Shown here: in pieces, positions 33,354 through 41,894 of the stretch | Layout: every line of letters starts with the position of its first letter | Position numbering within the stretch: position 1 is the first letter of the stretch | From: Streptomyces sp. WM4235 | GTDB taxonomy: Bacteria; Actinomycetota; Actinomycetes; Streptomycetales; Streptomycetaceae | Direction: 5' to 3' | DNA length: 48,779 nt | Assembly (NCBI RefSeq): GCF_001279725.1 | Contig: NZ_LGDE01000429.1 | Span: forward strand, 1-48,779 | Position numbers and translations under genes: made by a program | The notes under the pieces: model-generated | What the model was told of the DNA's origin: nothing | The model's input: the letters and a program-made list of their open reading frames with translations, nothing else | Databases searched by the model: none

Positions 33354-35083
33354 CGGTGCGTGTGGCCGACTATGTGGCCTCCTACTTGCATGCCCTGGGT
33401 GTCCGCACCTGTTACGGCCTGTCCGGTACCGGTTCGATCCACCTCGACCACGCCTTCTCCCAGCAGCCGGACCTGCTCAGCGTCTGTGCCCGGCACGAGA
33501 CCGCGGCCGCGCTGATGGCCACGGGTGCCGCCAAACTCACCGGGACCCTGGGGGTCGCCCTGGTCACCAGCGGCCCCGGCGCGGTGAACGCGCTCGCCGG
33601 GCTGGTCGACGCCTACGCCGACGGCGTACCCGTGCTGGTCATCTCCGGCCAGGTCGAGACCCGGCACATCGACGAGGACGCCCGTTCGTTCGGCGTCCAG
33701 GGATTCGCCGTCGTGAAGAGCGCCCGGAGCATGACCAAGTACGCCGCGGTGGTGGAGCAGCCGTCCGACATCCGGTCGCATCTGGACCGGGCCGTCCGGG
33801 AAGCGCTCTCGGGCCGGCCGGGCCCGGTGTGGCTGGACATCCCGCTCGACGTGCAGGCGGCCGAGATCGATCCGGCGACCCTGCGCGGGGAGCCGTCCGT
33901 CGAAGGCGAGCCGAGGGGTGCGGGTGCCCGGCAGGCCGCCCGGCAGATCATGGCCATGCTGCGCGGCGCCGAACGGCCCCTGGTCGTCGCAGGCCAGGGA
34001 ATCCGTCAGGGCGCGGCCGAGGAGCAGTTCCAGACGCTGATCGAGCGGCTGCGGCTGCCGGTGGTCGCCTCGCGGCTGGGCAATGACCTGCTGCCGTACG
34101 ACTCGCCGCTGTGGTTCGGCCAGGGCGGCATCCGCGGGCGGCTCTACCCGAACCTGATCATGGCTCAGGCAGATCTGGTCCTCTCCCTGGGGTCCAGTCT
34201 GTCGATCGGTTTCGTCGGCGAGGACGCCGACGGCTTCGACCCCGACGCGACGGTCGTCGCGGTGGACATCGACCCGTCCCAGTTGAAGAAGAAGGGTGTG
34301 CGCATCGACTTCCCGGTGTGCATGGACGTCCGCGACCTGCTCGACGCGCTGCTCCTCGAGTCGGCGGAGTCGACCGAGCCGGCCGCGAGCGAACGCTGGC
34401 TGGCCACCTGCGCCGAGCTGAAGGAGGCGCACCCCACGATCGCCGGCGGCGAGCTGCGGGAACCCCTCAACTCGTACCGCTTCGTCGAGCGGCTGGACGC
34501 GCACACCGGTCCCGGCCACGTCTTCGTGGTCGACACCGGAAGCGCCTACTACGTGACGGGCCAGACCCTGGAGTTCTCCGCCTCGCAGCGGGAGATCACC
34601 TCCGCGGCATTCCTCAACATGGGGGCCGCGGTGCCCATGGCGGTGGGTGCGGCGTTCAGCAGGCCCGACTGCCAGGTGCTGGTGCTCGTGGGCGACGGAG
34701 CCATCGAGCTGAACATCCAGGAGCTGGCGACCATCAGTCAGTACGCCCTGGACATCAAGGTGTTCGTGCTGAACAACGGCGGGTACGCCTCGATCCGGGA
34801 ATCACAGGAAGCCCTGTGCGACGGCCCCGCCCTGGATGAGCCGGAGGCGCTGAACTTCCGCGATGTGGCGAAGGCGTTCGGCCTGCCGTACCGCAGGCTG
34901 GAGCGCGCCGACTCGCTCGACGCCGACCTCGCCGGGCTGTTGGCGCACCCGGGACCCGAGCTCGTCGAGGTGATGTGCGACCCGAACCAGCTGCTGCTGC
35001 GCCCGCTTCGAGCGGACGGTGGCGTACGGGCCCATGACGGCGCCTCCCTCGTGCGACCGGTGAAGGAGCGCAATCATGCGTGA
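33350..35083 (+). CDS. Acetolactate-synthase-like ThDP enzyme
   Basis: The 577-residue protein has the full three-domain acetolactate synthase layout: pyrimidine domain with catalytic Glu50 (A-R-H-E-T-A-A), a central domain (about 190-340), and a pyrophosphate domain with G-D-G-A-I-E and the closing N-N-G-G-Y at about 445-475. It lacks a dedicated FAD loop that I could identify. No regulatory subunit gene is present. It is too long to be a normal phosphonopyruvate decarboxylase (about 380). In phosphonothrixin biosynthesis an acetolactate synthase works with the heterodimeric ketotransferase to build the branched carbon skeleton; that role fits here. The substrate is presumably pyruvate (inference). 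Confidence 0.9.
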   Translation: MTVRVADYVASYLHALGVRTCYGLSGTGSIHLDHAFSQQPDLLSVCARHETAAALMATGAAKLTGTLGVALVTSGPGAVNALAGLVDAYADGVPVLVISGQVETRHIDEDARSFGVQGFAVVKSARSMTKYAAVVEQPSDIRSHLDRAVREALSGRPGPVWLDIPLDVQAAEIDPATLRGEPSVEGEPRGAGARQAARQIMAMLRGAERPLVVAGQGIRQGAAEEQFQTLIERLRLPVVASRLGNDLLPYDSPLWFGQGGIRGRLYPNLIMAQADLVLSLGSSLSIGFVGEDADGFDPDATVVAVDIDPSQLKKKGVRIDFPVCMDVRDLLDALLLESAESTEPAASERWLATCAELKEAHPTIAGGELREPLNSYRFVERLDAHTGPGHVFVVDTGSAYYVTGQTLEFSASQREITSAAFLNMGAAVPMAVGAAFSRPDCQVLVLVGDGAIELNIQELATISQYALDIKVFVLNNGGYASIRESQEALCDGPALDEPEALNFRDVAKAFGLPYRRLERADSLDADLAGLLAHPGPELVEVMCDPNQLLLRPLRADGGVRAHDGASLVRPVKERNHA

Positions 35084-36377
35084 GTCGATGCCCGTCTCCT
35101 GGAACCAGCGGCACCGCCTGGGCCAGACCCTGGAGGACGCCGAGAGCGGGGTCTTCAACCCCCACCACGCCACCCTCCCGCTGGCGTTCACCGGGCCCGT
35201 GGACCTGGCCGCCATGAACCGTGCCTGGCACGCCCTGCAGCGGCGCCACCCGGTGCTGCTGAGCGGCTTCGACCTGGACGCCATGGTGTGGCACATCGGG
35301 CTGGCCGATCCGGTGGACCTCCGGCAGATGGCCACCGCCGGGACCGAGGACGCCGATGTCGCGGCTCTGCGGTCGGCCTGCGCGGCCCCCTTCGACCTGG
35401 AGCGGGGCCCGATGGCCCGGCTTCTGGTGATGACCCGCCCCGACGAGGAGACGTACTTCGCCCTCGTCGCCGAGCACCTGGTCAGCGACGGCTGGTCGCT
35501 CAACGTCCTGGCGCGCGACTTGTCCGCGCTCTACGCCGCCGAGCGCGACGGCCCGGGGCTCGAACTGCCGCCCGTGCGGATGACGTTCCCCGACTTCGTC
35601 CGGCGGCAGAACCGGATGATGGACTCCCCCGAGGGGAAGCAGGCCCTGGAACGGCTGGCGGCGGGGCTGAGCGGGGTCGGGGCGATCCCGACGATGCCGA
35701 TCTCCGGTTTCAGCGGGCACTCGCCCGTCCGCTACGAGGCGAAGGACGGCTTCAGCCGCCGGCTGCCGCTCGACGTCTGCCAGAGCCTGGGCGCGGTGGC
35801 CAGGCCGCTGCGGATGACCGCCTTGAACCTCATGCACGCCGCGCTGCACCGCTCGCTGTCCACCCTTTCCGGCAGCGAGTCGGTGGCCACCACGCTCTCG
35901 ACCGCCAACCGGGAGCTGCCCGACCTGCACCAGACCACGGGCTGGCTGGCCAGCAAGGCCGTCCTGACCAGCGAACCGGGGAGCCGGCCCGACACGGAGG
36001 ACTATCTCCGGCACTTCCGCCGGCAGACGCTCACCACCCTGGACGACGGCCATGTGCCCTGGCCCGCCCTGATCGACCGGATGGACCCGGAGGCCGTGGG
36101 ACGGCAGTCCCGCGTCCCGTACGTCACCTTCAACGCCCGCCCCCTCGGCATGCGCAAGACGGTCGGCACCGTCGAGATGCCCGGGGTGCGGACCCGGCCG
36201 CTGCCCATCGCCGTGGGTTGGCACGACGCCTCGATCGCGACCTTCTGGGTCGAGGACGAGGACGGCGTGACGGCGACCGTCAACTTCAAGACCGACTGGT
36301 ATGCGCGCGGGGACGTCGAGGCCCTGTGGGACGGCGTGGACGCCCTGCTGCACACCTGGGCCACCCAGCGCCGCTGA
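35076..36377 (+). CDS. Stand-alone NRPS-type condensation enzyme
   Basis: A 433-residue free condensation domain. The active-site motif appears as E-H-L-V-S-D-G at 133-139: the catalytic second His (H134) and the structural Asp (D138) are kept, and the first His of HHxxxDG is replaced by Glu. The expected D-F-G-W-type motif is replaced by weaker sequences further down. Condensation enzymes join a carrier-bound aminoacyl group to an amine, or form an ester with an alcohol. With the free carrier protein (28712) and the adenylation domain (37310), it could acylate the phosphonate alcohol or amine. It overlaps the acetolactate-synthase-like gene by 8 bp. Confidence 0.85.
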   Translation: MRESMPVSWNQRHRLGQTLEDAESGVFNPHHATLPLAFTGPVDLAAMNRAWHALQRRHPVLLSGFDLDAMVWHIGLADPVDLRQMATAGTEDADVAALRSACAAPFDLERGPMARLLVMTRPDEETYFALVAEHLVSDGWSLNVLARDLSALYAAERDGPGLELPPVRMTFPDFVRRQNRMMDSPEGKQALERLAAGLSGVGAIPTMPISGFSGHSPVRYEAKDGFSRRLPLDVCQSLGAVARPLRMTALNLMHAALHRSLSTLSGSESVATTLSTANRELPDLHQTTGWLASKAVLTSEPGSRPDTEDYLRHFRRQTLTTLDDGHVPWPALIDRMDPEAVGRQSRVPYVTFNARPLGMRKTVGTVEMPGVRTRPLPIAVGWHDASIATFWVEDEDGVTATVNFKTDWYARGDVEALWDGVDALLHTWATQRR

Positions 36378-36411
36378 CGGCACGTTCCCTGTTGTCAAGA
36401 GAGGATTCATC

Positions 36412-37323
36412 ATGATGCACGTTTCGACCATGCGCGACTCCACGTTGGTGACGCGGCGAGAGCGCGACTGGACACCGCTGACGGAGGAGCAGCTCGAAGG
36501 CTACGAGCGGGACGGCTACATCCACCTCAAGGGCGTCTTCAATCAGGACGAGGTGGCCCGGGGCCTCGAACTCATCGACGACGTGGTCGCCAAGGGCGCG
36601 CCGACGATCGAGAACCACGCGAGCTTCACCGACCGCAGCCACACCGTCCGCGTCCGCGACGCGGTCAGCCGCACCTCGGAGATGGACCACTTCCTCGACC
36701 ACCCCAAGCTGGTCGGGCCGCTGATGTCCCTGTTGAACGGCAGCGTCCAGATCCTGGGAACCGAGATATTCGTCCGGTCCCTACAGGAGGAGGCCCTGGA
36801 GTACTGGCACACCGACGGCGGCGAGTACCTGCAGCGGATCCAGCTGACCCCGGGCAGCCCCGGCCTCCAGGTCAAGGCACAGATCTTCTTCACGGACGTC
36901 ACCGAGCCCAACAGCGGCAACTTCCTGCTGATCCCCGGCAGCCACCGCAAGCTGCCCACCAGCAACAACGCACTGTGTTACATGGAGGAGCTGGACGAGC
37001 CGCTGCGCCGCGGCGTGCTGCCGGACGACGCCGTCGAGGTCAAGGCAGCGCCGGGCGACGTGCTCCTCTTCCCGTACTCGCTCTGGCACGCCGTGGCGCC
37101 CAACACCCACCGTGAGCGGAAGACGTTCATCCTCCGCTACGGCCAGCTGTGGCACCGTCCGCACGACTACTTCAGCCAGCCCCGGGAGATCCTGGACCGC
37201 ATGTCGCCCCGACTCCGCCGCATGTTCGGCGACTTCGGCGACGACGCGCACCCCACCGACTACTACAAGCCGGTCGACCAGGGTGACGTCATGGCCGTCG
37301 GAGGTACCTGTGACCAGCGCTGA
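36412..37323 (+). CDS. Phytanoyl-CoA dioxygenase-family Fe(II)/2-oxoglutarate oxygenase
   Basis: A 303-residue non-haem iron oxygenase. The iron triad is visible: H133-x-D135 in W-H-T-D-G-G and the distal His226 in L-W-H-A-V-A. The 2-oxoglutarate-binding Arg is in the following R-E-R-K segment (about 234-236). The family hydroxylates or desaturates small molecules, often amino acids bound to carriers. The ATG at 36412 (or 36415) has AGAGAGG upstream. It lies between the condensation gene and the A-domain fusion, overlapping the latter by 14 bp. It is not needed for phosphonothrixin in the known route and so suggests an extra tailoring step. Confidence 0.88.
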   Translation: MMHVSTMRDSTLVTRRERDWTPLTEEQLEGYERDGYIHLKGVFNQDEVARGLELIDDVVAKGAPTIENHASFTDRSHTVRVRDAVSRTSEMDHFLDHPKLVGPLMSLLNGSVQILGTEIFVRSLQEEALEYWHTDGGEYLQRIQLTPGSPGLQVKAQIFFTDVTEPNSGNFLLIPGSHRKLPTSNNALCYMEELDEPLRRGVLPDDAVEVKAAPGDVLLFPYSLWHAVAPNTHRERKTFILRYGQLWHRPHDYFSQPREILDRMSPRLRRMFGDFGDDAHPTDYYKPVDQGDVMAVGGTCDQR

Positions 37324-39817
37324 CCCACTGGTCGGCGCCCGCAGCCTGACCGACCTGTTCGCCAGGTCGGTCAGGCTGCGCGGCGACGCCGCCGCCCTCT
37401 CCGAGAGCGGCCGGAAGATCACCTATGCGGAGCTCGACGAGGCGTCGGACGCCGTCGCCGTGCTGCTCGCCGACGCCGGGGTGGGCCGCGGCGACCTGGT
37501 GGGCGTGCTCCTGGAGCGCTCCCACCGGGTGCCCGGCTGGATCCTCGGCATCCTCAAGTCGGGGGCGGCCTACGTACCGCTCGACCCGACCTACCCCCGC
37601 GAGCGGCTGCACTACATGGTCGCCGACGCGCGGGTGAAGATCCTCGTCGGCGACCCGGAGCAGGCGGCCGCCTGCGGGCTGGACGGCGTCGATGTCATCG
37701 ACCCCCGCTCGTCCGCGCCCGGCGTCACGCCCCCGTTCGAGCCCGCCGCCACACCGGACCCGCAGGATCCGGCGTACGTCATCTACACCTCGGGGTCCAC
37801 CGGGCAGCCCAAGGGCTGTGTCGTGACGCACGCCAACGTGCTGGCGCTCCTCGAAGCCACGCTGCCGCTGTTCGACCTCGGACCGCGGGACCGCTGGTCG
37901 CTCTTCCACTCCTTCAGCTTCGACTTCTCCGTCTGGGAGCTGTGGGGGCCGCTGGCCACCGGCGGTACCGCCGTGGTGATTCCCGCGGCGGCGGCCCGCG
38001 CGACCGAGGACTTCCTGCGGCTGCTGGCCGACGAGGGTGTCACGGTGCTCAACCAGGTGCCCTCCGTCTTCCGGTTCCTGGCCCGCGAGTACGCCGACTC
38101 CGGCGCGCCCGACCTCGCCTTGCGGTACGTGATCTTCGGTGGCGAGAACGTCGACCTGGACGTCGTCAAGGCGTACACGGACGCCGCCGGGGACCGGGCA
38201 CCGGAGTTCGTCAACATGTACGGCGTCACCGAGACGACCGTGTTCACCACGGTCAGGACGCTCACCCCCGCGGACCTCGCCGGCGCCGTGCGCTCGCCCA
38301 TCGGGGTACCGCTCCCCCACCTGTCGGTCCGACTCCTCGACGGTGAGCTCGCACCGGTGCCCGACGGCGAGGCCGGCGAGATGTGGGTGGCCGGTACCGG
38401 GGTGACGGCGGGCTATCTGCACCGGCCCGAGCTCACCGCCGACCGCTTCCGCACGTTCGACGGGACGCGCTGGTACCGCACCGGCGACCTCGCCCGCCGG
38501 CTGCCGGACGGCGCCCTGGAGTACCTGGGCCGCAACGACCAGCAGGTCAAGATCCGCGGCCACCGGGTGGAGCTCGCCGAGGTGGAGGAGGCGCTGCGGG
38601 CCGACGCGGCCGTCCACGACGCCGCCGCCGCGGTGACGTACGACGCCGACGGCACCGCCGTGCTGGTGACGCTGGTGGTTCCGGCGGGCGACGGCGCGTT
38701 CAGCGTCGCCGCGCTGCGCCGCCACGCCCGCGCCACCGTGCCCGCCTATCTGGTGCCCAACCGCTTCCTGCGGGTGGACACGCTGCCGCTGACCCCGTCC
38801 GGCAAGCTGGACCGGCGCGCGGTCCAGGAACTCGCCCAGGCGGGCGGCGCCCCGCCGCCCGCGCCCGCCGCCGCGCGCACCCGGGTGCTGGTGGTGGACC
38901 CCATCCACGAGAGCGCCCTGGCGGAACTGCGCCGCACCCACGACGTCCACGTCGAGCTGCGGCCCCCGGCCGACCGCCTGCTGCGGCTGGTCGAGGACGT
39001 CGAGGTCATCGTGGTGCGCAGCGGTGTGCGCATCGACGCGGACGTCATACGGGCGGCGCCCCGGCTGAAGGTCGTGGCGCGGGCGGGCTCCGGGGTCGAC
39101 AACATCGACCTCGACGCCGCCGAAGCCGCCGGGGTGGCCGTGTTCAACGTTCCCGGCGTGTCCGCGCCGGCCGTCGCCGAACTGGCCCTGGGGCTCATGC
39201 TGTCGGCCGCCCGCCACATCGTCCTGGCCGACCGCCAGGTGCGGGCCGGAGTCTGGAACAAGGCCGCCCTCGCGGGCATCGAACTCGGCGGGAAGACCCT
39301 CGGCCTGGTGGGTCTGGGCCAGATCGGCTCGCGCCTCGCCGAGTTGGCGCGGGGCATGGGGATGCGGGTGGTCGCCACCGTCGACCGGGACACGCCCGAG
39401 CGCCGGGTGCGACTGCGTGGGCAGGGAATCGAAGCCGTTCCCCTGGAAGAGCTGTTGGCCACCGCCGACGTGGTGTGCCTGGCCGTGCCGCTCACCGACC
39501 GTACGCACCATTTGATCGACGACCGCTCGCTGCGGGCCATGAGGCGTTCGGCGTTGCTGGTCAACATCTCGCGGGGGCCCGTGGTCGACGAGGAGGCCCT
39601 GTACCGGGCGCTCACCGAGGGCGAGATCGCGGGCGCCGCACTCGACGTGGTGGCCGAGGAGGGCAACCCGGGCCGCCTCGCCGAGCTGGACAACGTCGTG
39701 ATCACGCCGCACATCGGCGCGATGTCGGCGGACTCCCAGGAACGCATCGGCCGGATCCTCCTCGACTCGCTGCACGAGGTGCTCGCCGGACGGAAGGTGG
39801 CCACCTCATGCCGATGA
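37310..39817 (+). CDS. Fusion: NRPS adenylation domain - D-2-hydroxyacid dehydrogenase
   Basis: An 835-residue fusion. Residues 1-510 are an NRPS adenylation domain: Y-T-S-G-S-T-G-Q-P-K-G (159-169) and the A10 lysine K499 in P-S-G-K-L. By alignment to GrsA the pocket residues are D205 F206 W209 N248 I275 G277 M303 V311 F312, i.e. DFWNIGMVF, one position from the threonine code DFWNIGMVH. There is no carrier domain, only a 13-residue Ala/Pro linker. Residues 524-835 are a 2-hydroxyacid dehydrogenase with G-L-G-Q-I-G (668-673), Arg755, Glu783/784 and His801, all catalytic residues present. The second half probably reduces phosphonopyruvate to phosphonolactate. The start is GTG 37310 with GGAGG. 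Confidence 0.9.
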   Translation: MTSADPLVGARSLTDLFARSVRLRGDAAALSESGRKITYAELDEASDAVAVLLADAGVGRGDLVGVLLERSHRVPGWILGILKSGAAYVPLDPTYPRERLHYMVADARVKILVGDPEQAAACGLDGVDVIDPRSSAPGVTPPFEPAATPDPQDPAYVIYTSGSTGQPKGCVVTHANVLALLEATLPLFDLGPRDRWSLFHSFSFDFSVWELWGPLATGGTAVVIPAAAARATEDFLRLLADEGVTVLNQVPSVFRFLAREYADSGAPDLALRYVIFGGENVDLDVVKAYTDAAGDRAPEFVNMYGVTETTVFTTVRTLTPADLAGAVRSPIGVPLPHLSVRLLDGELAPVPDGEAGEMWVAGTGVTAGYLHRPELTADRFRTFDGTRWYRTGDLARRLPDGALEYLGRNDQQVKIRGHRVELAEVEEALRADAAVHDAAAAVTYDADGTAVLVTLVVPAGDGAFSVAALRRHARATVPAYLVPNRFLRVDTLPLTPSGKLDRRAVQELAQAGGAPPPAPAAARTRVLVVDPIHESALAELRRTHDVHVELRPPADRLLRLVEDVEVIVVRSGVRIDADVIRAAPRLKVVARAGSGVDNIDLDAAEAAGVAVFNVPGVSAPAVAELALGLMLSAARHIVLADRQVRAGVWNKAALAGIELGGKTLGLVGLGQIGSRLAELARGMGMRVVATVDRDTPERRVRLRGQGIEAVPLEELLATADVVCLAVPLTDRTHHLIDDRSLRAMRRSALLVNISRGPVVDEEALYRALTEGEIAGAALDVVAEEGNPGRLAELDNVVITPHIGAMSADSQERIGRILLDSLHEVLAGRKVATSCR

Positions 39818-40818
39818 ACAGCGCCGTGCTCACGGAGTACGGGCGGATCGAGTACCGCAGCGGGCCACTGCCCGCCGCCGCCGACGGGGAGGAGCTGCTC
39901 GTCCGGGTGCTCGCCACCGGCGTGTGCGGGTCGGACCTCGCCACGTACCGGGGCGCGCACCCCTACAAGACCGCGCCGGTCGTCCTCGGCCACGAGCTGT
40001 GCGGCGTCGTGGAGCGGGCGGCGGGCGGCTTCGCCGTCGGCGACCTGGTCTGCTCGGCGGCCTACGCGCACTGCGGGAGCTGCGACCGGTGCGCTCAGGG
40101 GCTCACCAACCTCTGCCGAGACAAGCGGAATCTGTGCCACCTGGGGTGGGAGGGCTCCTTCGCGGAGTATGTGACGCTCCGGCCGAACATGACCTTCGCC
40201 CTGCCCCCGGGCCTCGATCCGGAGCTCGGCGCGCTCGTCGAACCGCTCTCCATCGGCCTGCACGCCATCCGGCTCGCCGGCCCGGCCTCGGGGCGCACGA
40301 TGCGCGTCATCGGATCCGGCAACATCGGCCTGGCCTGCCTGATCGCGGCACGCCGGCTCGGCTTCACCCGGATCACCTGCACCGACGTCGGACAAGAGAA
40401 GGGCGACCGCGCCCTGGCTCTCGGCGCGGACGCGTACGCCGACGTACTCGCCCCGGCCGGCCCGTCCGCCGAGGCGGACGTCGTCGTGGTCGCCGCCGGC
40501 CACCCCGGCGCGCTCGACGAGGCGGTCGGCCACGTGCGGGCAGGCGGCACCGTGATCGTGGTCAGCTTCTTCGACGGCCCGGTGGCGCTGGCGGCCAACG
40601 CCCTCGTCGGCCGGGAGGTGACGGTCGTCGGCTCCTCGTTGTCGACGGCCGCGGACTTCCACACCGTGATCTCCTGGCTGGCCGCCGGGGAGATCGACCC
40701 CCGCCCCATGGTCACGCACCGATTCGCCCTGGCCGACACCGCCGAGGCCATGAGCCTGATGGCCGAGGGCAGGCCCACCACCGGCAAGATCATCCTTACT
40801 CCGCGAGGTGACGCATGA
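39808..40818 (+). CDS. Zinc-dependent medium-chain alcohol dehydrogenase
   Basis: A 336-residue MDR alcohol dehydrogenase. The catalytic-zinc Cys is in G-V-C-G-S-D, with the following G-H-E. The structural-zinc Cys set lies in C-G-S-C-D-R-C ... L-C. The Rossmann motif is V-I-G-S-G-N-I-G-L-A. Start: the ATG at 39808 has GGAAGG 10 bp upstream; an ATG at 39814 would exactly overlap the preceding stop. In phosphonothrixin biosynthesis 2,3-dihydroxypropylphosphonate is oxidised to 3-hydroxy-2-oxopropylphosphonate, and this enzyme is the best candidate in the cluster for that step (inference). Confidence 0.9.
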   Translation: MPMNSAVLTEYGRIEYRSGPLPAAADGEELLVRVLATGVCGSDLATYRGAHPYKTAPVVLGHELCGVVERAAGGFAVGDLVCSAAYAHCGSCDRCAQGLTNLCRDKRNLCHLGWEGSFAEYVTLRPNMTFALPPGLDPELGALVEPLSIGLHAIRLAGPASGRTMRVIGSGNIGLACLIAARRLGFTRITCTDVGQEKGDRALALGADAYADVLAPAGPSAEADVVVVAAGHPGALDEAVGHVRAGGTVIVVSFFDGPVALAANALVGREVTVVGSSLSTAADFHTVISWLAAGEIDPRPMVTHRFALADTAEAMSLMAEGRPTTGKIILTPRGDA

Positions 40819-41894
40819 CGCTCCGTATCGGCATCGTGGGAGGCACGGGCCATGCCGGCGGCGAACTCGCCCGGCTGCTGCTCAACCACCCCGGAGTCGG
40901 CTCCATCACGCCCACGGCCCGGGGCGGGGAGGAGTTCGACCGGGTCCATCCCAATCTGCTCGGCTGCGGGCTGGGCTTCGTCGACGTGGATGAACTCCGG
41001 CGCCGCGCGGACGACCTCGACGTGGTGTTCTTCTGCACCCCGTCGGGCGAGGCGATGCGTTCGGCGGCCTTCTTCCTGGACCGCGGGGTGAAGGTCGTCG
41101 ACGTCAGCGCCGACTTCCGCTTCCGCGACCCGCAGAGGTACGCAGAGGTCTACGGCGCGCCACACGCGGCCCCCGACCTGCTCGACGAGGCCGTCTACGG
41201 GGTGACCGAACTCCACCGCGAGCAGGTCGCCGAAGCCCGGCTGGTGGCCAACCCCGGCTGCTACGCCATCACCACCGTGCTCGGACTGGCCCCCCTGCTG
41301 CGCAGCGGCCTCGCCGACCTGGACGTCCCCGTCCACCTCGCCGCCGTCAACGGCACCACCGGGGCCGGGAACAAGCCGCTCACCGAGATCATGCACGCGG
41401 AGGCGTTCGGCTCCATGCTCCCGTACAGCCTCGAAGGGCACCGCCACGCCCCGGAGCTGGAGAACCATCTCGCGCCCCTGGCCGGCCGGGAGTTGTGCGT
41501 CGACATGACCACGGCACACGGCAACTTCGCCCGGGGCATCTACATCCAGGCGAGTCTGGCCGTCCGTCCGCAGGAGCGCGCGCGGATCGACCGGGCCTCG
41601 CTGCTCGACCTCTACGAGCGCCACTACGCCGACGAGTTCTTCGTTCGCGTCAACAGCGCACCGAAGAAGGCCGGGCTCAACGCCAAGGAGTACGGCGTCT
41701 ATCCGAGCCTGAAGGCCGTCACCGGCTCCAACTTCTGCCACATCGGCGTGGACTACGACGCCGCCCGGGGGTTCGTCAAGGTGATCGCCGTGACCGACAA
41801 CCTCGTCAAGGGAGCGGCCGGATCCGCGATCCAGAACATGAACGTGATGTTCGGTCTCGACGAGCGGACCGGCCTGTGCCACTACGGGCTGTGA
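40815..41894 (+). CDS. ArgC-like acyl-phosphate reductase
   Basis: The 359-residue protein resembles N-acetyl-gamma-glutamyl-phosphate reductase (ArgC). The N-terminal Rossmann motif is G-G-T-G-H-A-G-G-E-L (9-18), the catalytic Cys149 lies in V-A-N-P-G-C-Y, and the conserved H-R-H-A-P-E-L follows. No other arginine genes are here. Valinophos biosynthesis includes a kinase and a reductase like those of glycolysis and arginine synthesis that turn phosphonolactate into phosphonolactaldehyde. This gene together with the PGK-like gene fits that pair. It overlaps the zinc alcohol dehydrogenase gene by 4 bp. Confidence 0.92.
   Translation: MTLRIGIVGGTGHAGGELARLLLNHPGVGSITPTARGGEEFDRVHPNLLGCGLGFVDVDELRRRADDLDVVFFCTPSGEAMRSAAFFLDRGVKVVDVSADFRFRDPQRYAEVYGAPHAAPDLLDEAVYGVTELHREQVAEARLVANPGCYAITTVLGLAPLLRSGLADLDVPVHLAAVNGTTGAGNKPLTEIMHAEAFGSMLPYSLEGHRHAPELENHLAPLAGRELCVDMTTAHGNFARGIYIQASLAVRPQERARIDRASLLDLYERHYADEFFVRVNSAPKKAGLNAKEYGVYPSLKAVTGSNFCHIGVDYDAARGFVKVIAVTDNLVKGAAGSAIQNMNVMFGLDERTGLCHYGL

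Noticed and set aside
33350..35083. Phosphonopyruvate decarboxylase
   Set aside because: The protein has the full 577-residue acetolactate synthase layout, whereas Ppd enzymes are about 380 residues; the neighbours also fit the decarboxylase-independent phosphonolactate route.
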